Positions 1 to 5,454 of a DNA stretch of 28,550 nucleotides are shown one piece after another. This DNA is from a virus. The notes under the pieces were generated by a model, which did no database searches, was not told where the DNA came from, and saw only the letters and a list, made by a program, of their open reading frames with translations. The DNA lies in IMG/VR virus record IMGVR_UViG_3300046836_000375, positions 1-28,550 of that record; one strand, 5' to 3'. The number at the start of each line of letters is the position of its first letter. The stretch's first letter is position 1. The position numbers and the translations under genes were made by a program.

Positions 1-72
1 CGCGGCGCCGCGCGAGACGTTAGTGAGATTGATCGGCGCCGGCTCGGTCATACTGGCGTTTTTCTCGGTCAT
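1..72 (-). CDS. Early phage protein, N-terminal fragment (cut by left edge)
   Basis: The first 24 codons of a leftward gene are visible and the frame is still open at base 1. The ATG (70-72) follows a strong Shine-Dalgarno, GCAGGGAG, about ten bases upstream, and sits just after the stop of the MazG-like remnant. The visible protein begins MTEKNASMTEP and continues PINLTNVSRGAA. The second part resembles, from memory, the N-terminus of a phage early-gene family of unknown function that starts with an INLT..GRGAA-type stretch. Its 5' end duplicates the 5' end of the 23-residue ORF at 1463-1534, including the ribosome binding site. No function can be assigned from this fragment. Confidence 0.6.
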   Translation of the reverse strand, partial: MTEKNASMTEPAPINLTNVSRGAA

Positions 73-91
73 CGAAATAAATCTCCCTGCT
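44..91. repeat. Duplicated gene-start segment, copy A
   Basis: These 48 bp match 1506-1553 in the same orientation at 46 of 48 positions; the differences are at 48 and 73. On the minus strand the segment carries a Shine-Dalgarno (GCAGGGAG), the spacer, an ATG and codons for MTEKNASM. The two copies are 1462 bp apart and both begin leftward reading frames. Confidence 0.85.
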
Positions 92-279
92 AGATGCGTT
101 CAGGAAACCCGTACTCTTCTGACTTCTGATTGAAAACCTCGGCGATTATTTGCGCCGGATCTGTAATCCCGACTCGCGCCATAACCAACAGCCCATAGAT
201 GATGACGTCGGCAGTCTCTTTTGCTACCGCTCGCCGCGCGCTCTCAATATCTGTAAAATGCCGCTCCCGCCCGACTCAC
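90..279 (-). pseudogene. MazG-like pyrophosphohydrolase remnant, frameshifted
   Basis: A minus-strand frame open from 275 to the TAG at 90-92 encodes about 60 residues whose middle, KETADVIIYGLLVMARVGI, looks like the ExxD helix of MazG-type nucleotide pyrophosphohydrolases, which hydrolyse NTPs or dNTPs to monophosphates. No ATG, GTG or TTG opens this frame at a sensible place. A GTG at 277-279 with a GGGGG Shine-Dalgarno five bases upstream opens the neighbouring frame, runs eleven codons (MSRAGAAFYRY) and stops at TGA. A +1 shift at that TGA would join the two into a protein of about 63 residues. The first metal-binding EExxE helix of MazG is missing in either case. It may be a decayed gene, a sequencing error or a real +1 shift. 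The family call rests on one helix and is uncertain. Confidence 0.4.
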
Positions 280-295
280 CTTTTCCCCCGTTGAT

Positions 296-763
296 CTAGC
301 CCAATTTCGGCAATTCGATGCGAACTTGAGAGAGCGCCGCCCGATCCAGATTTTTCTTGTAGAGCAATCTCCCTTGTTCGGTGGCGATGCGAATGGCGCC
401 GAATACCGCGCCGGCAAACAACACCTGCTTTTGTTCGTCGAGACCGAGAGACTCGAAAAACTGTTCCTGTAAATTGCGCTGTGTCCGGTCGCCGCGTTTG
501 ACGGCGCGATCGATGCGCATGATTTTTGTGGACAAAATCGGCGCCACCCATTCGGCATCAGCCAGCACGATCCCATAATTACGTCGGCTCGTGTATTCGA
601 TGTTTCGGCGCCTGAGCGCCGCTCTCAATAGTTGCTTTCCTCTGGCATCCATCCTGATCCTGGTTTGATGTTCGATGGCGCTATAGCTGAGCGACGCCCC
701 GGCATTCTGTTCGGCTATAAACTTGCCGAGCACGATCGATTCCTCTAAAAGTTCCCTCTTCAT
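296..763 (-). CDS. Early phage protein, winged-helix-like N-terminus
   Basis: This encodes 155 residues. The ATG at 761-763 was chosen over upstream in-frame codons because a near-perfect AAGGAGAT lies seven to eight bases before it. I do not recognise the whole protein. Residues about 20-75 (SYSAIEHQTRIRMDARGKQ, then LLRAALRRRNIEYTSRRNYG) have the pattern of a winged helix-turn-helix: a helix, an Arg-rich second helix and a hairpin ending in a glycine. I remember this kind of domain in phage early proteins, so DNA binding is an inference. The C-terminal half is helical and charged with no motif I know. The gene follows the GGCNN pentamer tract directly and belongs to the leftward early operon that starts at 2775. 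Confidence 0.75.
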   Translation of the reverse strand: MKRELLEESIVLGKFIAEQNAGASLSYSAIEHQTRIRMDARGKQLLRAALRRRNIEYTSRRNYGIVLADAEWVAPILSTKIMRIDRAVKRGDRTQRNLQEQFFESLGLDEQKQVLFAGAVFGAIRIATEQGRLLYKKNLDRAALSQVRIELPKLG

Positions 764-776
764 TTCAAATATCTCC

Positions 777-901
777 TTGTCTTGCCGCGCCCCGCCATGC
801 CTAGCCGGGCCGAGCACTGCCGAGCCGAGCCGCGTCTAGCCCTGCCCTGTCTAGCCGAGCCCTGTCACGCTCCGCTGTACCGCGCCGCGCCATGTCATGC
901 C
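777..901 (-). repeat. Degenerate GGCNN pentamer array, 25 units
   Basis: Read on the minus strand, bases 901 down to 777 split without remainder into 25 pentamers of form GGCNN. Sixteen are exact GGC plus two free bases. The other nine each have one change in the first three bases: five GACNN, two AGCNN, one GGTNN and one TGCNN. The last two bases vary freely (AT, GC, TC, TA, AG, GG, AA and others). The array fills the space between the stop codon at 909-911, with 7 bp left over, and the Shine-Dalgarno at 771-776 of the next gene, which it abuts. It is transcribed inside the operon but lies outside both reading frames. It has no spacer structure and is not CRISPR. Function unknown. Confidence 0.9.
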
Positions 902-908
902 CCGCGTC

Positions 909-1466
909 TTACTTCCACGTGGTTGACACCACGCGAAACCTGCCATAGTAACCGTTGTTGCGCGGCCGAAACCGGCCAATGCCGATAAAGTTCCCCGCCT
1001 CGCGCAAATGGTTTTCGAATACTTCGGGCGTAATGGTGTCGTCTAGAATGTAGAAAGTGACCATGCCGCGCCAGGAATTGATGCGCGGAAAACACTTTGT
1101 GACCCTCTTGCCAGACCCGCGGCGACCGTCGGAAGGCACGAACAACCATTCGCCGACAACGTCGTCTTTGCTGACCTCGAGCTCTAACGGATCGGTTACC
1201 AAAATTCCGGCTTCGAAATGTTTGGTATAAGTCGTCTTACCTTTGCCAGGAATTTGTTGGCTGAGAAACTTCGCCACCTCGGACAAACAATTTTTGAACG
1301 CCATCGGAGGAATAAAAATCTTCCCTTTATCGTTGCCGTGCACCCGTTCGCGCCAGGTACGTCGTTCGTAGTCGTTGGGGTTTTCCTTGTCCAATTTCGG
1401 AGTATCGTGAAACTTCGATTGACTATAGGGACTGACTGACTCCAACATGGCATCGCATTTCCTCAC
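909..1466 (-). CDS. Early phage protein, possible Cas7/RAMP-like fold
   Basis: This encodes 185 residues from a GTG at 1464-1466. That start overlaps the stop of the upstream 23-residue ORF as GTGA and has GGGGG six bases upstream. An ATG at 1448 is the alternative but would remove the residues before LESVSPYSQSK. I recognise the protein as a conserved phage early-region family of unknown function. Near residues 48-68 it has GKIFIPPMAFKNCL and near 162-177 GIGRFRPRNNGYYGRF. The first resembles the strand-helix of RAMP/Cas7 proteins (IPGSSLKG-like), and the second a Gly/Arg-rich loop with a following strand. This comparison is mine and unproven; no catalytic residues are apparent. Strong charge and many lysines and arginines would suit nucleic-acid binding. 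A GGCNN array follows its stop codon. Confidence 0.8.
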   Translation of the reverse strand: MRKCDAMLESVSPYSQSKFHDTPKLDKENPNDYERRTWRERVHGNDKGKIFIPPMAFKNCLSEVAKFLSQQIPGKGKTTYTKHFEAGILVTDPLELEVSKDDVVGEWLFVPSDGRRGSGKRVTKCFPRINSWRGMVTFYILDDTITPEVFENHLREAGNFIGIGRFRPRNNGYYGRFRVVSTTWK

Positions 1467-1534
1467 GCCGCGCCCCCTATCACCCGATCGATGGCCAGGC
1501 CTAATTCGGCCATACTGGCGTTTTTCTCGGTCAT
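1463..1534 (-). CDS. 23-residue coupled small ORF
   Basis: This is a very short frame starting at the ATG 1532-1534. The ATG overlaps the stop of the 65-residue zinc-ribbon gene as ATGA, and its own TGA overlaps the GTG of the next gene. A good GCAGGGAG lies ten bases upstream. The peptide begins MTEKNASMAELGLAIDR and ends in IGGAA. The first eight codons and the ribosome binding site duplicate those of the gene at the left edge of the window. It is either a small peptide, a translational-coupling element, or the stub of a duplicated gene that was later truncated. The 4-nt overlaps on both sides argue that it is translated. Confidence 0.5.
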   Translation of the reverse strand: MTEKNASMAELGLAIDRVIGGAA

Positions 1535-1553
1535 TGAAATAAATCTCCCTGCT
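1506..1553. repeat. Duplicated gene-start segment, copy B
   Basis: This is the second copy of the 48-bp segment at 44-91, same orientation, differing at 1510 and 1535. It contains the Shine-Dalgarno and first codons of the 23-residue ORF. The last codons and the stop of the preceding gene also lie inside it. Confidence 0.85.
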
Positions 1554-1728
1554 TCGGTTGCGGTTGCTTCTCGCACAGGCGGCGCAAGGCCGCTTTACGC
1601 GTACGCTCGGCCAGGCATTCAAGGCATGGCCCGCGGCGCTTGTCGTCGACGCGATGCATGGTTTCCTTGCGGCAAACCTGGCACCATACCGAAACCGAAA
1701 CCGTATTGCTCGTGTAATGATGCGGCAT
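1531..1728 (-). CDS. Small zinc-ribbon protein (65 aa)
   Basis: The ATG at 1726-1728 has AGGGAA upstream and lies 1 nt after the preceding stop. Two CxxC knuckles, WCQVC near residue 16 and PCLEC near residue 35, are about 16 residues apart and fit a treble-clef or zinc-ribbon fold. A basic stretch follows (RTRKAALRRLCEKQPQPKQ). The C-terminal QGDLF is a short motif of the type seen in sliding-clamp-binding or other docking peptides (inference only). Such small zinc proteins are common in phage early operons, where they may bind DNA or a host protein; its target cannot be told. Its stop overlaps the 23-residue ORF. Confidence 0.75.
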   Translation of the reverse strand: MPHHYTSNTVSVSVWCQVCRKETMHRVDDKRRGPCLECLAERTRKAALRRLCEKQPQPKQGDLFQ

Positions 1729-1729
1729 T

Positions 1730-2023
1730 TTATTTCCCTGCGTTTTTGTGAACCTGGCGCGCCAGGTAAGCCCGCCGCCGGCGCGCTCGCTGCTCCTGTT
1801 TTTGTATGGCGAATATCTCGGCCGGCGAGCGGCCCCGCGGCCCAGGCGCCGCGCGCCGCCGGCGCTCGCGCTCGAGCTCGCGAAAATGAGCCGCCAGACA
1901 AGCCGGCCCCGAGCATAACGTGCGCGTCGAGTCGAACCAGTTGCAGGCCTCGCCGTCGGGCAAATGGCAAGGATTCGCCTCGGTACAACGGCAATAACGA
2001 CACACGCCGGCGATAGATTGCAT
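1730..2023 (-). CDS. Phage zinc-finger protein with CxxC...C pattern
   Basis: This encodes 97 residues with an ATG at 2021-2023 after GGGGGC. The N-terminal half holds about seven cysteines: CRYCRCTEANPC, then AC and a pair spaced CSGPAC, with a WFD motif between them. This matches a small phage zinc-finger type I know from early operons, in which cysteines flank a tryptophan-containing loop. The C-terminal half is strongly basic (ERERRRRAAPG, EQRARRRRAY) and probably binds nucleic acid. It sits between two other cysteine-rich genes with almost no gaps, so the three are co-transcribed. The biochemical role is unknown. Confidence 0.8.
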   Translation of the reverse strand: MQSIAGVCRYCRCTEANPCHLPDGEACNWFDSTRTLCSGPACLAAHFRELERERRRRAAPGPRGRSPAEIFAIQKQEQRARRRRAYLARQVHKNAGK

Positions 2024-2031
2024 GGCGCCCC

Positions 2032-2775
2032 CTATTGCGGCCGGACGTACTCAGGCGGCGCCGGCCTGGCCGCCTCTTTCACCACTCCATCGATAAACTC
2101 GCGAATCGCGGCCAGATGCCCGCGATGCAAATTGGAAATATCGAGCGCCAAAAGCGCCCATTGCGGCGTGGCCGCGGCAATCTCAGTAAAGGCGCGCTCG
2201 AGCCCTTCCGTCGGCGCACCGGCGCAAAGATTCACGGCCGCGGCGATACGGCGCGCCTGCTCAAAACTGGCCGGCATCAATTGCCGGTTGCGGTCTATCA
2301 CCGTGCGCCCGTTCGAACCCCCCCAGGCCTCGCCCTCTTCCACTAACGCACCATCCTCGCCAACTAACCACGGTTCCCCGAAATCCTCGAGCGTATTAGG
2401 CGCCCAATCAACAGGCACGGCGCCGGCCGCCGCCGCCGTGGCCGGCGGTTTCCTCGGCGCGTTATCTGTCTCGTAGTCCCACGCGTCGGCGGCATCGAGC
2501 GGCCAGATGGCCGCCAGCGTCTCAATCGATACGCGCCGATAGATTTCCTCCACCGCATGCGCCAGGCCGCCCACCGGGCAACCGGACGCGTGCCCTTGCG
2601 CGCGGCGGCCCTCGTCGAGCTCGGCATCGCAGCAAGAGCAATACAAGAGACTCGCGCCGGCCCGGCAATAGCAGACCCAAAAGAGCACTCTGCGGGCGGC
2701 CAGGAGCAGGCCGACAAAGGCCTCTAATTGGCGCCCGCCGGCGGCGGCATCGGCGATATTTTGAACGTTTCCCAT
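2032..2775 (-). CDS. First gene of leftward early operon, Cys-rich hypothetical protein
   Basis: This encodes 247 residues. The ATG at 2773-2775 has an excellent GGGAGGAA upstream. Near residues 35-66 there is a cluster C-Y-C, then C-S-C-C and a final C in GHASGC, with a possible His ligand, suggesting one zinc site. A central stretch is Ala/Pro-rich (KPPATAAAAGAVP) and looks like a linker. The C-terminal 100 residues are predicted helical (FEQARRIAAAVNLC, HRGHLAAIREFIDGVVKE). I do not recognise a family. It is divergent from int across a 308-bp region, so transcription of the left operon probably begins just upstream of it. Confidence 0.75.
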   Translation of the reverse strand: MGNVQNIADAAAGGRQLEAFVGLLLAARRVLFWVCYCRAGASLLYCSCCDAELDEGRRAQGHASGCPVGGLAHAVEEIYRRVSIETLAAIWPLDAADAWDYETDNAPRKPPATAAAAGAVPVDWAPNTLEDFGEPWLVGEDGALVEEGEAWGGSNGRTVIDRNRQLMPASFEQARRIAAAVNLCAGAPTEGLERAFTEIAAATPQWALLALDISNLHRGHLAAIREFIDGVVKEAARPAPPEYVRPQ

Positions 2776-3083
2776 GCGGCAAATTCCTCCCTGTAGAAAC
2801 CGCTCTTTTACCGCGGCGCCGTTGTAGAGTTTTCGCTCTGTAGTAGAGTTTTAGGTCGGAAAAGGGTGAAAATGAGGCAAAAACAGCAAAACAAGTTAAG
2901 AACAGTTAAAGCCGCAAATGACTGATTTTCCATTAGGTTAACTGATTCTAAAGACCCTCCATAAACCGTGTGCTGGCGTTGTGGCGCCCTTAAATATACC
3001 ATGCCGTAACTTCTTTCAAATAAATAACTTGCAGAAGGCGTTTTGCCTGTTGTAGAGTCGTTGTAGAGTCGCAAGGGGAAAAA
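2776..3083. promoter_or_regulatory. Divergent int/early control region, possible attP
   Basis: This gene-free stretch lies between the leftward early operon and int. Its middle (about 2865-3040) is markedly AT-rich compared with the flanks. GTTGTAGAGT occurs at 2821-2830, 3049-3058 and 3060-3069, and a related GTAGTAGAGT at 2840-2849, all in the same orientation. ACTGATT occurs at 2921 and 2941. A small inverted repeat, AGGC-GTTTT-GCCT, lies near 3036-3048. AT-rich DNA with repeated boxes beside int is typical of attachment sites with integrase arm-binding sites, but promoters for both operons must also lie here. I could not pick convincing -35/-10 pairs. Confidence 0.5.
3049..3070 (+). repeat. 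Tandem 11-bp repeat GTTGTAGAGTC
   Basis: Two perfect, directly adjacent copies of GTTGTAGAGTC lie 13 bp before the integrase ATG, just upstream of its Shine-Dalgarno (AAGGGG). A third copy of the first ten bases lies at 2821-2830. Candidates are an integrase or excisionase arm site, or an operator controlling int. Confidence 0.8.
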
Positions 3084-4484
3084 ATGAAGGATGAAAATTT
3101 TAAAAATTTGAAACATACGGTCGTGCTCATGCGCAGCCTGCGCACCGAAAGCGGTTGGATACGCCGCAAAGTCACCCCCGGCAAAAGTAGAAACTGGGAA
3201 CAGAGAATCGACCACGACCGGAAGCATTTCGGCGCCGATGTACTCGACCTGGGCAGCTACCAGATCCGCCGCTATGAGAACGGCAAAACCCGCTACGAGC
3301 CGGGCGGCGACACCTACACTCAGGCCGTGGCCGTTTACAACCGGCGGATCAACCGGGTCGCACTTCTCAGCGCCGCCAAAACCGCCGGCGTCGAACTGGC
3401 GCCGGAAGAAACGGAAACGGCCGCGCTCCCTGAACAGATGGAAGAATTTTGCAATGCCCGCGCAGCCACCGGCAAACATACCGCCCCGGCCACCCGCGAA
3501 TCGTACCGCCTGGCGCTCAGAGACTTTGTGTCGATCACTCGAGTACGCCGCGCCCGCGACGTAAAGGCGGCGACTCTGGTCGCCTATCTGGCCGGACTCA
3601 GGCGCCTGGGCCTGAATCCCCAGACCATCGCCAGCCGTTACATTTCCGTGGGCGCGATCCTGCGCTATGCGGATAAAAACCTGACCGGCCTGCTGCTCGA
3701 ATATAAGCCGCCTGTGCCCCGGCGCAAAAAGGTCAGCTACAGCGAGGAAGAGCTCGAAGCCTTCCTCACCTTCCTCCGCGGCCGGCCCCGTCAATATGCC
3801 AAGCTGGCTCTGGTCGCCGAAACCTACTTTAAAACCGGACTGAGGAATAAAGAACTGGCCTACCTGACCTGGGACGTGGTGGACCTCAACAAAGGCTTCA
3901 TTCGCAATCTGGACAACCGCGAGCTCAGTGTGCGCACGCCCGGCGGCCGAGTCGAAAAATTCCTCTATCGCACCAAGGCGCGCCGCGACCGTGAAGTTTC
4001 GATTCCGCTCGCCGACGGCCTGCTCGGCCGGCTGCGCGAGTGGCGCGAAAGCCACCCCCGCGACCGCTTCGTTTTCCCTACCCGGAACGGCAACCCGGAT
4101 CACGCTTTCCGCACCAAGATCCGCACCGCCATCTGTCACGCGGGCATGAATTGCCGGGCGTGCGACGTCTGCCTGGTTCCCTGCGGACGATGCCGGCATT
4201 GCCGCTGCAAGAAATGCGACAAATGTAGAAAGCGTCTGAAGTGCAGTCGTCCCCATCATGGCAATCAGCCCTGCACCCGGATCGAGTGCCGTAAATGGAA
4301 AATTCACAACTTCCGTCACTCTTTCATAACTCTGGCCCTGCATGGCGGAATCGACCCCGGCACCGTGAAAGACATTGCCGGGCACGCCGACCTGCGCACC
4401 ACCAATGGCTACTTGAGCACTATCGCGGAAGGCAAAGCCCGCGAAAAAATCAACCAGGTTTTCGCCTCGGCCTTCGGCGATTGA
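3084..4484 (+). CDS. int: Tyrosine integrase with Cys-rich insert
   Basis: This site-specific tyrosine recombinase of 466 residues would integrate and help excise the phage by strand exchange between attP and attB. An AAGGGG precedes the ATG. Residues 1-110 form an N-terminal arm-binding-like part (QIRRYENGKTRYEPGGD); about 115-205 form the core-binding SAM-like domain; 220-460 form the catalytic domain. Catalytic residues seen: R254 in TGLRNKEL, K298 in YRTKARRD, H408 and R411 in HNFRH, H434 in GHADLRTT, and nucleophile Y443 in NGYL. All are present, so the enzyme should be active. Residues 351-402, directly before the HxxR motif, contain 13 cysteines, many as CxxC. Shorter Cys motifs at this place occur, as I recall, in other integrases, but this one is long. 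It faces the excisionase-like gene tail to tail with a 4-bp gap. Confidence 0.95.
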   Translation: MKDENFKNLKHTVVLMRSLRTESGWIRRKVTPGKSRNWEQRIDHDRKHFGADVLDLGSYQIRRYENGKTRYEPGGDTYTQAVAVYNRRINRVALLSAAKTAGVELAPEETETAALPEQMEEFCNARAATGKHTAPATRESYRLALRDFVSITRVRRARDVKAATLVAYLAGLRRLGLNPQTIASRYISVGAILRYADKNLTGLLLEYKPPVPRRKKVSYSEEELEAFLTFLRGRPRQYAKLALVAETYFKTGLRNKELAYLTWDVVDLNKGFIRNLDNRELSVRTPGGRVEKFLYRTKARRDREVSIPLADGLLGRLREWRESHPRDRFVFPTRNGNPDHAFRTKIRTAICHAGMNCRACDVCLVPCGRCRHCRCKKCDKCRKRLKCSRPHHGNQPCTRIECRKWKIHNFRHSFITLALHGGIDPGTVKDIAGHADLRTTNGYLSTIAEGKAREKINQVFASAFGD

Positions 4485-4488
4485 TGGC

Positions 4489-4761
4489 TCACGCCGCATC
4501 GCTCACCTTCCTCTCGCCGGCGGCCCTCCCCCGCTGGCGCACCGTTCGGGGAGGCTTGACCACGATCATCGAATGCGCGCGCCACCAGGCCGCGGCCTGA
4601 TGCGGGTCGACCCAGTGAGTCCCCCCAATTTTGGTCGTCGGCAGGCCGTCATCCCTCACCCATCGGAATGCGGTCATATAGCAAACGCCCATAACCTCGG
4701 CGAATTTTGGCAATTTCATGGCGCCGCGGTGCGACTCCAGTTGTTTGGCAATATCGAGCAT
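4489..4761 (-). CDS. xis: Excisionase-like HTH DNA-binding protein
   Basis: This encodes 90 residues from the ATG at 4759-4761, with GGTGAT upstream. An in-frame extension to 5016 exists but reads as Cys/Arg-rich noise and overlaps the previous gene. Residues about 15-65 (KLPKFAEVMGVCYMTAFRW, VRDDGLPTTKIGG, HWVDPHQAAAWW) form the MerR/excisionase-type winged helix-turn-helix: recognition helix, a wing with KIGGTHW, then a final helix. Such proteins bend attachment-site DNA and bias integrase toward excision, or act as small regulators. The C-terminal tail is basic. It is convergent with int, so the two cannot share a transcript in the usual xis-int way. The 248 bp upstream (4762-5009) contain CCTCTGCAGG twice (4918 and 4979) and no gene I can support. 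Confidence 0.8.
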   Translation of the reverse strand: MLDIAKQLESHRGAMKLPKFAEVMGVCYMTAFRWVRDDGLPTTKIGGTHWVDPHQAAAWWRAHSMIVVKPPRTVRQRGRAAGERKVSDAA

Positions 4762-5009
4762 CAAATCACCATGCGCAAAGGAAACGTGTTTTTGAACAAA
4801 ACAGCTAAAGCAAGATAATGAAGAAAAACAATCGAAAAGCAAACTCCATTTTTTCCGCTCGTAATCCCTACATTCGACGCGCCCATGGATGTTTTTCAAC
4901 AGGCCGACTCGCCTTTTCCTCTGCAGGCTGCGCGGCCTCGCTCCCCCATGCCAACACGAAGAAACCAGGCCGGCGCGCCCTCTGCAGGCCACGATTAGCC
5001 GGCAGATTT

Positions 5010-5309
5010 TCAACATCTAGCTTTGAATTGCTCCACAAATGTATCGAGCTCGGCCTGAATCGCGCCCATGCGCATCAGGTCGTTATCGGTAGCCTCGGCG
5101 CCGGGCTCGAGCATCGATACGACACTGGCAAACATGTGCTGCGCGCCGGCGAAGAACGCCATGCGCATTTCGTGTACTTGAACCTCGGGCGCATCGGCGG
5201 CCATGGCCAGAAAGCGCAGACTCTCAAAGCCCGCCTCGACCAAGTTTCCCTGGTCGATTAAAGCCCGGCAAATCACCTTGTGCTCGTCTTTCGTCAATGC
5301 GTCGCGCAT
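5010..5309 (-). CDS. Hypothetical small helical phage protein
   Basis: This encodes 99 residues starting MRDALTKDEHKVICRALID. The ATG at 5307-5309 has GAGGGGAG upstream; longer in-frame starts up to 5399 run into the terminator hairpin region and are not used. The sequence is acidic and mostly helical, without signal peptide, membrane segment or zinc motif. I do not recognise a family. An intrinsic terminator (5401-5430) separates it from the operon upstream, so it probably has its own promoter in 5310-5400. There an inverted repeat (CGCGGCGT at 5357-5364, ACGCCGCG at 5386-5393) could be an operator. Confidence 0.7.
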   Translation of the reverse strand: MRDALTKDEHKVICRALIDQGNLVEAGFESLRFLAMAADAPEVQVHEMRMAFFAGAQHMFASVVSMLEPGAEATDNDLMRMGAIQAELDTFVEQFKARC

Positions 5310-5400
5310 GGTTTGTGCTCCCCTCGTGCCTGATAGTCCTTCATGCTTTGACAAGCCGCGGCGTAAACCACTCGGGGGATAGTCAACGCCGCGACTCAAA

Positions 5401-5430
5401 AAAAGGGCGCATGACGGGAAGCGCCCTTTT
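5401..5430 (-). terminator. Intrinsic terminator of the leftward early operon
   Basis: A perfect 10-bp inverted repeat (AAAAGGGCGC at 5401-5410, GCGCCCTTTT at 5421-5430) surrounds a 10-nt loop. On the minus strand the stem runs into seven T residues, continuing past 5401 to about 5398. It lies 25 bp after the stop of the 134-residue gene, so it ends the transcript that starts near 6600. Confidence 0.85.
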
Positions 5431-5454
5431 CCCGAACCTAGAGCGGAACCCTTC

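Noticed and set aside
777-901. CRISPR or coding tandem repeat
   Set aside because: Units are 5 bp with no spacers, and the period is not a multiple of three; it is therefore listed as a pentamer array only.
2872-2925. 17-residue plus-strand ORF upstream of int with GGGTG before ATG
   Set aside because: The codons sit in AT-rich control DNA, the peptide has no features, and the ribosome binding site is too close. A leader peptide cannot be excluded but is not supported.
2808-4499. 563-residue minus-strand frame opposite int
   Set aside because: It is the antisense shadow of a clear integrase on the plus strand. Its protein is Gly/Ala/Phe-rich without any motif, it overlaps the xis stop, and it has no ribosome binding site.
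4762-5016. N-terminal extension of the excisionase-like gene
   Set aside because: The extension overlaps the preceding gene, is Cys/Arg-rich without order, and the HTH protein has a suitable start at 4761.
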